From Marisa cornuarietis (Eukaryota; Mollusca; Gastropoda; Architaenioglossa; Ampullariidae), in contig SMMW01000501.1 in NCBI GenBank assembly GCA_004794655.1, positions 1,054,001 through 1,118,000 of the forward strand: a DNA stretch of 64,000 bases, read 5' to 3'. Shown here piece by piece: positions 39,286-50,100 of this stretch. The translations under genes were made by a program, and so were the position numbers. The notes beneath the pieces are model-generated. The model saw only the letters and a program-made list of their open reading frames with translations. It was not told where the DNA came from and ran no database searches. How positions within the stretch are numbered: the stretch's first letter is position 1; the number at the start of each line of letters is the position of its first letter.

Positions 39286-40430
39286 CGGTGAGTAGAATCA
39301 CGACGAGCTGTCGTCTGCTTTCTCTGTAGCATTAGAAATAACATTCGTAAGTGCATGTTGCAAATATCCACGAAATATTCTAATAATCGGTCAGCCAGCG
39401 CATGCGTTATTATGTTCGTATTTATTCCTTAGATTCCACTTTTTAATTTTTTTAATTGTTATAGCAGGTGTAAACCCTGTTCCACTTTTCAAAATTTGAC
39501 GGCGAAAATTATGAGTTTGAGACTAAAGAACGGCGTGGATCTTAATGCCGAGGCTACTTGAAGTCAGTGCATTTTAACCGTTATCTTTTGCTCCTAAAAA
39601 TATTCTTCTACTTCATCTACAGTCCGTGAAATGCGTTTCCTCACCTGTATCATCTAGCCACCCCCTCCACCCTCAAAAAAGACCTCATCTCTTCCATAGC
39701 AATTCCAATCAAAACCCCAGTTTCCCCCCCCTCCCCACACACACACCCGTAGCATTTGGCACTTTGTCCATTTGAACACAAATCATGACATTTTTTTTTC
39801 TTCTCTAACATGTCACTGGCAGTAGTCTTCAGTTCATTGCTCTGAATGACATGATATTCATTTGTAAATCACTAAATGTAAATATTAATGAACTTTTGAA
39901 AACCAAAACTTTAATAGTCCTATCCACAAAGAATTCCACATTTGGCAGTCATCAGCTAACACAACACATATTTGTGTTACGAAATGATGTTTTATCCTTC
40001 AGACTTCGAGTTTGTCTGCCCTATAGTGAAGCATGAAAGCACAGCACGTTATTAGATCGCTTTTCACTCTTTACAGGCTGATCAAAATCCTGCATTGCCT
40101 ACATGCACTGTTTAATTGTTAAATAAGACAAAAAGTTAAATTATGTCTACAGAACAGCAAGATGTAACTCTTTGTTGTTTTCACATCCTTCTCATAGAAT
40201 GTAGAGTTGAAACATTATTTTCTTATTTATAAATCAAAGTGATTTTGTCCCTCTTAAGATTCTTAAGAAGATACATGTATATTCCTTTCTTACATGATGT
40301 ACCATTTTTTTCAACTTTTGTTCTCCTCCTTGTTTTTAGCATTGCCCTTTGTAAAATCTAACCATAGTCAAATGCCAAGAAAAGCTCAGATTGGTTTTAA
40401 TGGATTATCAAAATATAAAGCTTACTTCTG

Positions 40431-40619
40431 ATGTCACTGAAGGCCAAATCCACTGTAAGAGATTCAGCATATTTTACTGAGGCACTGAGTAATCATCAGC
40501 CAGCAATTGTGATGTCAAGGACGATGAGGTCTTCACCTCTATCCAAAACTCAGATGACAACTGCAGTATTCAAAGGCTTGTATCTTGAAAATGAATCAGA
40601 TGAGGGGTTTTTTTTTTAA
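40431..40619 (+). CDS. Weak candidate upstream exon
   Basis: An ATG-started 62-codon open frame with varied composition (MSLKAKSTVRDSAYF...) in the CpG-poor block, 130 bases before the exon at 40752. No clean donor joins it to that exon: the only nearby GT (GCAGTATTC) is poor. It may be chance. Confidence 0.18.
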   Translation: MSLKAKSTVRDSAYFTEALSNHQPAIVMSRTMRSSPLSKTQMTTAVFKGLYLENESDEGFFF

Positions 40620-40751
40620 ACTGTTGTTCACATTATGCCCTAATGAAATAAAGCTACTCATTTGAAAATAATTTTACACTTGGTTTAGCCTTTAAATGGT
40701 TATTCTTTTTCTGTTCATTTATAAAAATTGTATCATATTCCGTCTCTTAGG

Positions 40752-41075
40752 TTGCAGTACAGGCGACTTCTCAACCATGGTTTAAGGCAAACCTATCCAA
40801 CCATGCCAGCATGTCGCAAAGACCAGCGAAGGTTTGCACTTTTCCTGGCTGCAATCATGGCTACAGAGGTTGTGGCAGTTGTGCTGGTAATGCACATTGA
40901 GCACAAACAGGTGTCCCTGATGAAGCATCCAAAACAAAAGTCTGAGATTCTTCCTAGAAAAAATCTGACTGCACTGGAACAAGCTGTGCATGATGAGCAC
41001 TTGCTGTTAAATGCTTTAATTAGCAGGAAAAAACACGGAATCAGGAGACTTAAATATCATCATCCTCAAACATGA
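40752..41075 (+). CDS. Probable terminal exon of a small single-TM protein
   Basis: After a splice-acceptor-like stretch (ATTCCGTCTCTTAG, ending 40751) the frame is open to TGA at 41073-41075. If translation starts at the internal ATG (40803) the product is 90 aa. It would be a basic N-terminus (MPACRKDQRRF), one hydrophobic segment (ALFLAAIMATEVVAVVLVM) and a basic, charged tail ending LKYHHPQT. The upstream codons (QYRRLLNHGLRQTYPT) also look coding, so this may be the last exon of a longer gene. An AATAAA at 41473-41478 could end it. It is convergent with PSENEN, whose stop is 965 bases away. I do not recognise the family. The first exon was not found; an open stretch at 40431-40619 is one possibility. 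Confidence 0.45.
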   Translation: MQYRRLLNHGLRQTYPTMPACRKDQRRFALFLAAIMATEVVAVVLVMHIEHKQVSLMKHPKQKSEILPRKNLTALEQAVHDEHLLLNALISRKKHGIRRLKYHHPQT

Positions 41076-42039
41076 TAGTCATGTCTTGTTATACATGCTG
41101 TGAGATTAAAAATGTGCATAGTGCAAATCAGAGACAGTATTATATCTTTGCAGAGTGTATAAAGATTTAAATTATCACTTTTTCCATGTGTCTTCAGTCA
41201 TGAAGATGTATTATTTTGTTAAAATTTGTACATTCAACTAGTCAGTTGCTAAATGCATGAGTCATGACCAATCTCTTAGCACCTTCATATGTTGCCAGCA
41301 TATGTATGGTTTGTTCCCTGTGCTTCTTATTCTACAGAGCCAGGATAAAGCAAATTGCTTTAAAGAGTTTTCATAAGCATGCACATCCTATTACATGTAC
41401 TAAAATTACAGATCCTTCATTGTGTTTTGAATTTATTTTATTTTTCGTTTTGTCGACATGCAACATTAAAAGAATAAATATGCTTTTAAATTTGCCGTAA
41501 GTTTTTTCCACATTTGTTCGTATGTGTGAATCAACGCCCATGTGTTCACATGCATTTATGTCTATCTGTGTTTATATGCATGCACATGTATGCATACATG
41601 AAAAATAAGAAATAATCATTTTATGCATGTGGTAAAAAGAAAATTGAAAAAAAGACATTTAAAACCATTTCAGGAATGTCACATTTACAGAGGTTTTTAA
41701 GCTACTATTTTAGCCAATATTACAGCATTACAATACGCACTTATTTAACATTCTCAGACACTTGTCTTAGCAAGAAAAAGGGCAATTTCTAAACTTTTTA
41801 AAATCCTTGGCATTACACCTCCATTAGGGCCGCACTACCAGCAAAGACATGCAAACTGTACAAGTTTGAAGAAAGAGGAAAATTTTGTGCACATATACAC
41901 GTTTTAAAATATGGAAAAGCATTGCAAATTATATATATATTTATACTCGCAGAGACAAATGTCCACCTTCCTCTCTCTTACATGCGCATACACACACACA
42001 AATATATGTAACACAACGCATCACATGCAAATATCTCAT
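41076..42039. other. Intergenic gap between two convergent genes
   Basis: AT-rich and CpG-poor. It probably contains the 3' ends of PSENEN (minus) and of the small membrane-protein gene (plus, AATAAA at 41473). A TTTATT at about 41433 could be the PSENEN signal. A TATATAT run is at 41931-41944. Confidence 0.45.
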
Positions 42040-42179
42040 CTAGGGAATGCCATATGGAATGATGAAAGACATGTAGTCAGCAGTTGCCCCCCAACTTGCT
42101 CGATTCAACTGAAAAACTGTAATCCAAGCTGCAAATGCTCCTATCCACACGACTGTTCCAATCATTGAGCGGATCACAT
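42040..42179 (-). CDS. PSENEN: PSENEN terminal coding exon
   Basis: 140 nt after acceptor GTGTTCAG. Encodes residues 56-101, including the second membrane segment and the DYMSF motif, ending at TAG (42042-42040). Confidence 0.96.
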
Positions 42180-43388
42180 CTGAACACAGAAGAAAACAAA
42201 AATTTGCAGAGAGCAGTTTCGTCGATATATAACTTTTTCATTCATAAGAAATAGTATTTGTATAAATTTATTTTTATTACTTTTAATCATTCATAAACAG
42301 TAAAACAATTTTCTATATAAATTTTTTTAAATTTCTATTTTTGTTATTACACTTGGTTTTTAACCCGCTTAGACCAGAATAAAAATATTTCTATGTTCAG
42401 AAACATGGGCTTAAAATTCACGATTTTGAAGACGATAGTGAAACTGCAGAGCCAGGCTCGTGGAGCACGAGCCACAATAGTAAGCGTATCGTTGCTCATT
42501 GTGTTCTGCCAGTAGGGCCACAATCGTGCAAAGAGAAAATCACGATCGTGGAGCAGAGCTCATCGCGCTCTACCAGGTAAGCCAGTAAACTGGCGCTACA
42601 GAGTCAGCGGGTTAAGATACCCAAAATATGAAGTAATGTAAACAGGTGAGACTAAAACAGTAAGCATGGGAATAACAGATTTTCTTGGTTAACAATTATG
42701 GATCTTGCTTACAGGTTCGAATCAGTTTTTGCTGCTCATAGGGTGGTCTTCGGAATGCCTCTTTGAAAAACCACAATGAGTTTACAAACCATAGAAACGG
42801 AAGCAGGGCAAATCCACCTGTAAGAAAAAAATCTACGTTGATTTACTCTGTCACATTTCATAAACAACAGAAAAGTTTTTTATATTCTACAAATCTTGTG
42901 AGAGATGACATTGCCTAACAGCAAATGTGCTTGACCTCTTAGAAGTTTTCTGATTTGAGGCTCGCAAGTCATTAACCAATAACAATAACTTCCCTGGTCT
43001 CTAGGTAGATGGGTAGTTCAATTATTCAGAGAAGTAACAATTTTGTGGTAGAAAACTTGGACTTAAGACCTAAACCAAATTGCAATGCTGTGAACCCTTT
43101 AGTTCATATTACTAACAATACTAACTAGTTTCATCAAAGAAATTTTCACTTCTCGATATAAAAATCAAACTTCTCCGATTCTATCAAGTTATTTGTTGAT
43201 TTTTCAAAGGTCAATATGATGTGTAAAATTTATATAACCAATGTTTCAACTGTGTGTTATTAAAAATGGGCATAACTGCCAATTTTTATTACAACACAAC
43301 TGCCTTAATCATACTATTACAACTTACCAATGTAGTACTTTCGGCACAAGCTCAACTTGTCTTCATCCTTCATGCGTCGCAGATCCAT
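42040..43388 (-). CDS. PSENEN: Gamma-secretase subunit PEN-2, whole coding span, 3 exons
   Basis: PEN-2 is the small membrane subunit of gamma-secretase, with presenilin, nicastrin and APH-1. It is needed for presenilin endoproteolysis and hence for Notch and APP cleavage. The coding exons on the minus strand are 43388-43328, 42817-42713 and 42179-42040. They join in frame to a 101-aa protein, exactly the human length. Visible landmarks are the N-terminal [20 protein letters not shown], a first hydrophobic segment at about residues 22-38, a second at about 60-78 ([20 protein letters not shown]), and the C-terminal DYMSF (residues 90-94). DYMSF corresponds to the DYLSF motif required for complex stability, and the end is IIPYGIP. 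Both introns are phase 1. It lies head-to-head with U2AF1. Confidence 0.97.
42360..42615. mobile_element. Short piggyBac-like MITE in PSENEN intron 2
   Basis: Bounded by TTAACCCGCT and AGCGGGTTAA. This fits a TTAA target site plus an inverted CCCGCT end, the layout of piggyBac-type elements. The 256-bp interior has no ORF. It is CpG-richer than the surrounding intron, so it is probably younger than it. A decayed relative is suggested at 52750-52960. Confidence 0.6.
42713..42817 (-). CDS. PSENEN: PSENEN coding exon 2
   Basis: 105 nt after acceptor TTTTTTCTTACAG, donor GTAAGC. Encodes [18 protein letters not shown] then [17 protein letters not shown]. This is the first membrane segment and the loop. 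Confidence 0.96.
43328..43388 (-). CDS. PSENEN: PSENEN coding exon 1
   Basis: 61 nt beginning at the ATG (43388-43386), preceded by GGAAGAAA. Encodes [20 protein letters not shown] plus one base of Gly21. The donor is GTAAGTTG on the minus strand. Confidence 0.95.
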
Positions 43389-44081
43389 TTTCTTCCTTAT
43401 ATCGTTTTGGTCTGGTGCTTTATGACTTATTAAAATACTGCCATAATCAAATTAATATGTTTGGTTTTAAATAAATTTGTTCATTAGCGTTTATAGGTAA
43501 AGATTATCATAAGGATTAAAACCATAGCTCTTGAATGAGACTTTTACACACTTATTTCACATCTTGTACGAACACTGCAAACTATATAACATTTGATACA
43601 GTAATTAAGCAACTCATGGGCCTGCTACCGTAGCAGTACTTAAATAATACTATTTTTCAGAGCTGTTTGTTGTTTTTTTTTCCCAAGACCCATTTCGTCT
43701 AGTGCCTCAATTAACCAAAAGGCTTAACAAAAGGTCAAAAGTGTATACTCTGGTACCATAACTATTTTCACGCAAGCACGCGTGTCATACACTTCTTATG
43801 TTAAATGAGATTGTTTATTATTGCATAATTTCCACGCAATTACCTCCAGCACAAAATGATCACGAAAATGGATTTGTTTCCTTCTTGCAAGAGTACAGTC
43901 CCTTGTCCTTTGAACCGTTAACACTAATATTTTATATTTTGTTACTTTTACATAAGATAATGTATATCAAGTTTATTTTAATAAATATTGATTATTGTGA
44001 ATAAACTATGACAAACTATGCTCATTTTTTATTGCTAGTGTGGGGGCGCTTCACACCAAATGGTTCAACCGACTTAGCAAA
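43389..44081. promoter_or_regulatory. Putative bidirectional promoter between PSENEN and U2AF1
   Basis: The 693 bases between the two start codons hold no ORF, repeat or transposon that I can see, and no obvious TATA box at either end. CpG is sparse except near the U2AF1 start (GGGGGCGCTTCACACC). The U2AF1 start sits in AAAATGGCGG, a YY1-like context often found at housekeeping gene starts. Head-to-head spacing below 1 kb is typical of shared promoters. Transcription start sites cannot be placed from sequence alone. Confidence 0.6.
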
Positions 44082-44125
44082 ATGGCGGAGTATCTGGCGT
44101 CGATTTTTGGAACAGAAAAAGACAA
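44082..44125 (+). CDS. U2AF1: U2AF1 coding exon 1
   Basis: Encodes the first 14 residues ([14 protein letters not shown]) plus two bases of Lys15. The donor is GTAAGT at 44126. The intron phase after this exon is 2, and the next exon supplies the G that completes AAG. Confidence 0.95.
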
Positions 44126-47100
44126 GTAAGTGTGTCATAATTATCAGTCTTTATTATTTATTGTTATATATATCATATGTTTCAGCTGTAGGTATTTACT
44201 GTTCCAAATCAGAATAAGATTTAACATTTTACTAGCAGTTTACTTGCATAGCATAGTGTACCACATAGTCCCGTGGCGAAGCGTCTATGTACGGTGAGAG
44301 TTCACATTGAAGTGAAAATTAAACCACCATGTATAATCAGGCCAGTTTTAAGAATTATGAAAAGAAGAACAGATTATATCATTTATCAAAGATATCTAAA
44401 TTCTAAATATGGGCTGGATTATCCTCAACATTTAAAAGTATGATGCTGTACAACATTAATTAGGAGAACTGTAAAGATTATGAAAAGTAGGTAGCTAAGG
44501 ATAAAAACGCAGACCCTTGTTTTTTGCTAGTGTTTTTACAAACGAAGATATCAATACTAGACATATTTTAACAGAAGGCTTTTATTTAAGGGGGGATTTC
44601 TTGGTAAAGATAAGAGAACCACCTTTAGCTGTTAACGAAAAATGTAGAGACTAACCCTTACAAATCTCGAAGACCAGACTTGAAATCCCCAAGAAATTGA
44701 GTGTCCAGCTATCTGTGCCATTGTACTCATGATCTTATTTCATAGAGATGAGGAAATTTTCCATATTATTGAAAGACAGAAGAGGTAATAGCTTCATAAT
44801 GGCAAAGTTCTGCATATATAAATTTAGGTTTAATACAAGTATATATTCCTACAACAATTGTACACAGATAAAGGTTGAAAGATCTCTTAATAAACAAAAG
44901 TGAGTGCAACATTTTTTCTTGTTGTTTAGGTTAAGTTCATTTTAAAAGAATATTTTTCAAAAGTATGAGTACATAATTAAACTTAATTTTAAAGATATAA
45001 GCCCTTCAAACATCGGCATTCTCACCTGCAACTAGGAAAACAGGAAAAAAATTACTCTCCTATACTGAAGCATTCTCTTAGCCCCTGTAGTATTTATAAT
45101 AGGGAGTGTGCATGTCTTCAAGTCAAATGAAGAAACATTGCTCAAGTTGTCGTTTTCAAGAAGCGAATTTTTTTTCCCCCAGAAAATGAAACGGCTGATT
45201 TTGGAATGCAGCCCTTTAGATTGCAGCTTTAATTAGAAGCTTTGAATTAAGTTAAAAGAAATAATTAAATGGTCCAAACTGAATTCATTCAACAGACTGG
45301 TAAGTCAATCTTCTCCAGATCAAAATTTAATGGGCAGCAATCAGTCATTGCAGTCTGCATTGTATTATTACTGATTGTCTGTTACTAAGTGGGCGCATTT
45401 GAGTTAATGCTTATCACCCTCAGTTCTTTTTTTCTCTTTTATAGCTGTTTTGAGCATTATGCTGGGCATAGATATGACTGATGATGATGTGTTTGTGACT
45501 GTGTCAGGATGTTACATGTAGACCAAATGGTGTAGAAACTGTCAATGTTACACATCTGCTACTTGATCTAACAGCAGTCATAGTTGGTTTGACAGCTCAT
45601 GCTTTTGTATATTAAGCTGCTGTAGGAATAAGATTTTTGTTTTACAGGAAGTCCAAAACTTGCTTGTACTGTATAAGTGACTGGATAATCGATTTTGAAA
45701 TGTTTTGAGCAAGTTCTTGAGTACACTGTGGGGGCGAATTTAGCATGGCACATTTGAACAAAGCAGAGATCTCTATATGCACCTCTATGAAAAAGTTAAT
45801 CCACTGGCATTTGCTGCCATTATCTTTAGGATATCCTTAATGAGTACAGACTCCATCTGAGTGTCGAAGAGAACATTCAGCAACAGCACAATGTGTCCTG
45901 GTCAGTTTTCTTTTACCGAGGATTGCATCTTTTCTCATCGACTTATGCTAGTGCAAACGGTGCTATTTTTAGAAATACGTTCGTTTTGTCACTTCCTGTT
46001 TTCTCGATAATTCCAGGTGTGCTTAAGAGAAAAATATTAATACAAAATCTTTCATGCCTCTCTGTCATAAAAGACCACCAGAACATGGTTTTGTGATGCT
46101 TTGAGCTCTGTTTTGTCACTTCCTGTTTTCTCGATAATTCCAGGTGTGCTTAAGAGAAAAATATTAATATAAAATCTCTCATGCCTCTTTGTCATAAAAT
46201 ACCACTGGAATATGTTTTTGTGATACTTTATGCTCTGTTACCAGCGATTTTTGCTCAGCAATCAGGTTGGCCTTTAAGAGACAAATTGGCAACCAATAGT
46301 ACTACCGTTGAAATATAAGGCACCTACATGGACAGAAAGAACAGGAGAAAAGGTGGTGATACCTGTGTTTTAGGAGATTATGTCATCACATATAACATTG
46401 TGTTTCTAACATTGTTGCTTTGTGTATATTTTAAATTTTTTCTGACAGGGTCAATTGCTCATTTTACTTCAAAATTGGAGCATGTCGTCATGGAGAGAGA
46501 TGCTCACGTCTGCACAACAAACCCACTTTCAGTCAGGTAAAAACAAGTTTAAGCAATTATGCAATGATAAATTTTCTGGAGGGCATCATATGCTCCTAAA
46601 AAGATGTAGCATTTCTGAGTTTACAGCAGCCTACCATTACAAGTATTTAAACATTGTGCTGGTTTGTTTCAGACTGTGCTGCTCCAAAACTTATATCTCA
46701 ATCCACAGAATGCTGCACTTACAGCAGATGGATCCCACAGTAAGTTGTAGAAAATAAAAAAACGGAACCTTTCACCTTTGTCTAAATTTATTTCTGTCTT
46801 GTTTTTCAATTTTGCTTTGTTATATATCAGTATAAAATCTTTAAGTTGAGAATAAAATCTTGGGTTGCTGTTCATGGATTAAGCCTCTTTTTTTTTCTTT
46901 TTGTTGCTACAGTTGTAAGGTAGTTCAATAATCTGGTTTATAGAATTATGTTTCCTAATAAAGTAAACAAGGTTTATTTTAATTTTTGCATGTCTTTTTC
47001 TCAAGCAAGAAAGGCTACCATATGGCTGCATGCAGATTTTACTAGGTTTGCTTAAATAACAAGCTGAATAGTTTGCTTTTTTGCAGATATCGGTAGATAT

Positions 47101-50100
47101 AGGCGATATAAACTTAACCTGTAAATTTCAGGCCCCGAAGCCCCTCGTTAATTATCTGCTAGCAAAGTACATGATTCACACCTGCGATCCATGAGCATTG
47201 CTAACAGTATATTACATCACGCTAGTACACCATTCACAACATTGCCATTGCCACCAGCCAACACCAAACAGAGAGAGAGAATGATTGGCAGTTTGGATTA
47301 TTCGGACGTTGAAAGTCTGCATTTCTTTTGCTAAAGTAGCAGTTTTTCACAACCACGAGAAATGCAGGCTTTCAAGGTCCGAATATTCCAAACTGTCGCT
47401 CATTCTTTCTCTGTGTTTGATGTTGACGGCTGGCAATGTTGTGAATGGTGCACTAGCATTCCGTAGCACACTGTTAGTGAGGCTCGTTGGTCGCAGGTGC
47501 AAATCGTAGCGAATAATTAATTAACGGATGAGTTTTGAAGGCTGAAATTTACAGGTTAGTTTTATATCACCTATATATCCAATTCCATTTCTATAGGCAA
47601 AGAAAGGGAAGCTATATGAATCAATTTCTGCAGTTACTTTTATTGGCATTGCTTAGTCAGTTGTTTCTACCAGGTAATTCCAAATTTCCTAAACTTGGTC
47701 ACTTTCTGTCAGAAATGGTGTCAGACATCTCATGTGTCAAGTCATCAGTGCAGAAAGCACTCAGACTTAAATTTCAAGATGAATCAAAATCTAGCTGTAC
47801 TTCATCAAATGTAAACTGCATTTTAAATGTTGAGATGACCACATGTGGGATTTCGGACATATAGACCATGAGGAAAGGGTGTTGGGTGTGGCAAGTGGCG
47901 GAGCATGTGCAGCATTTTTTATCTTTTATGTCATTTGTTATTTGTTTTATTCCCTGCATCTTTTTGGCATTAAACTGGTTTTTGTGCAAGATGTGTGGTT
48001 ATAGAACCATGTTTGGGTATGGTAGCCCGCTTCATGAGAATTTCTTATCCAGTTCACTTACTTTTTTGGATGTCTGTGACAAAAGAAACAAGCTTGTAGC
48101 AAAAACATGAAGGATATTTTTAATTCTGTTTAAATTTATGTAGAGAAAAACTGAAATGTACCGTTGAATTTTTTTTCAATTAATTTGAAAATGTTGAAAA
48201 TTTATGCATCCATACGAAAGCCCCTGTGCCCAGGGGGCAAAATTATGGTAAATTAAAGCCATACCATAAGAGTTGGAAACTTGCTAGAGTCACTTTTAAC
48301 AGCATTTTATTTTTAAGTTGTTAGACAACCAACTGATCAAGCAGTAAATAACCAATCAGCTATAAATGTGAAATGCTGGTGGGAGGTTTAATAAATCATA
48401 TAGCTTGAGGTTTCTAGCTATGATGAATACACACCTTTGCACCTTTAAAGTAGTACTTGTTTTGATTGTATTTTCCTACACATTAAAAAGTGATATATGG
48501 GGAACAAAATTTTTACTGCCAGTGCCTTCTAGAACTGTTAATTTTATAATAATTTATGAAATGTTCTTTCTAGCATCTAAAAATTTCATATAATTGAATG
48601 GTTCTTCAAGAGTGATAAACAGTGCCATAGCTTTGTAATAAAATTATCTTTGCTCTGGTGTTAACTTAAAGATAATTGATTGTTGCATGAACTGCTTTTT
48701 CTTCAGGCAGAATTCCTTGTGAAATAAAGTATAGGTTTGTGTTTTGTATGATAGATTACACTGGCATATTTAAGACTTGTGCATAACAACAGTTTGTTAT
48801 TAATGTTTCTTTTCAGGATGTTTATAATATTGATTTAGATAAGTAGAAAATGCACAGGAATTCTTGCATGTATTTCATATGCTTGTTCAGTTGTTTATGA
48901 TCGTGCATGATGTTATTTGGATACTTGTTTTGCAGTCATGGTTGATGATGTGGAAGCGCAACAGGAGTTTGATGATTTTTTTGAGGAGGTATTTACCGAG
49001 TTGGAAGACAAGGTAGTACCTGTGTACTCTTGGGGCTTACTCCCCAACTCCTTTACCCAACCTGTACCCTCCAGTTTGTAGGAAGGTCTTTATTCAAATG
49101 CCAGGGCATATACAAAAATCTTAAGCCATCTCAACACTCACTAATAAGTGTATCTTGGACAGGTCGTGTACTTGTCAAGAATTTGGCATGGCACAAAGGA
49201 AAAAGGTGTTCTTTACTATAGGCTAAAATGGGGTGAATAAATTATCTGGTAGCTTACTTTTCAAGATTACATCTAACATCTAAGGCAGACCTATGAAAAG
49301 TTTTATTAGAAAAAAATCGTAATTGTTTACAGAAAATAGATTTCTACCAAGAAATATTTGGTCAACGGAACTTAAGTTTTTTAATATTAATATAATGCCT
49401 TATAATTTAAGACTGTTATCCTAAGATTAACAGTGATACACAGGTACATACAAAGCTTATTTTTATTCAATCGCACATGAGGATGAGATGGAGCTAGTTA
49501 TCCTGGAATCCAATAAAATACCTTAGTTTAAAAAAATTTAAACATCAAGATTGAAGGGTCATAGACATGTAAGAACAAAATTAGCAGAAATCAATCATTT
49601 CAACCTCACGCCATTCCCAAAAATGCATCAGTATAGTGTAATTTGTTTGCCAGGAATTCCTTGGTATCATTATTAGACATCATTGTTTTTAGAACACTCC
49701 AGCAGACATTTGGAAATGTCCTTTACACACAAGGAAACTGTCATCCTCTGATAGCTTTGTACTGCAGGCAGTAGATTAAAATGGCCACATCTCAAGTAAA
49801 AGTAAATGACAGTTACTCATGGTGATGGAAAAACAGCTGCAATGCATTTAGTAGGCTTCAGAATAACAAATGTGATTGTGTTTCCACTTGCTGTCTCATG
49901 ATTAAACAGCATGAACACTTTCACCACCTAACATTGTACAAATCCTAAATAGCATCAAATCTGAAAAAAATGACTCAGTATTATGTAGGGTTGGGCACAG
50001 TTGAGCAAAACGTGTCTTTCTCAACAAGTGCACAACACTTTAAGGTTTCCCTCTGTTTATTTGGGATGGTAGAAGTGACAGGCTTTGTTTAGTTGGGGAT

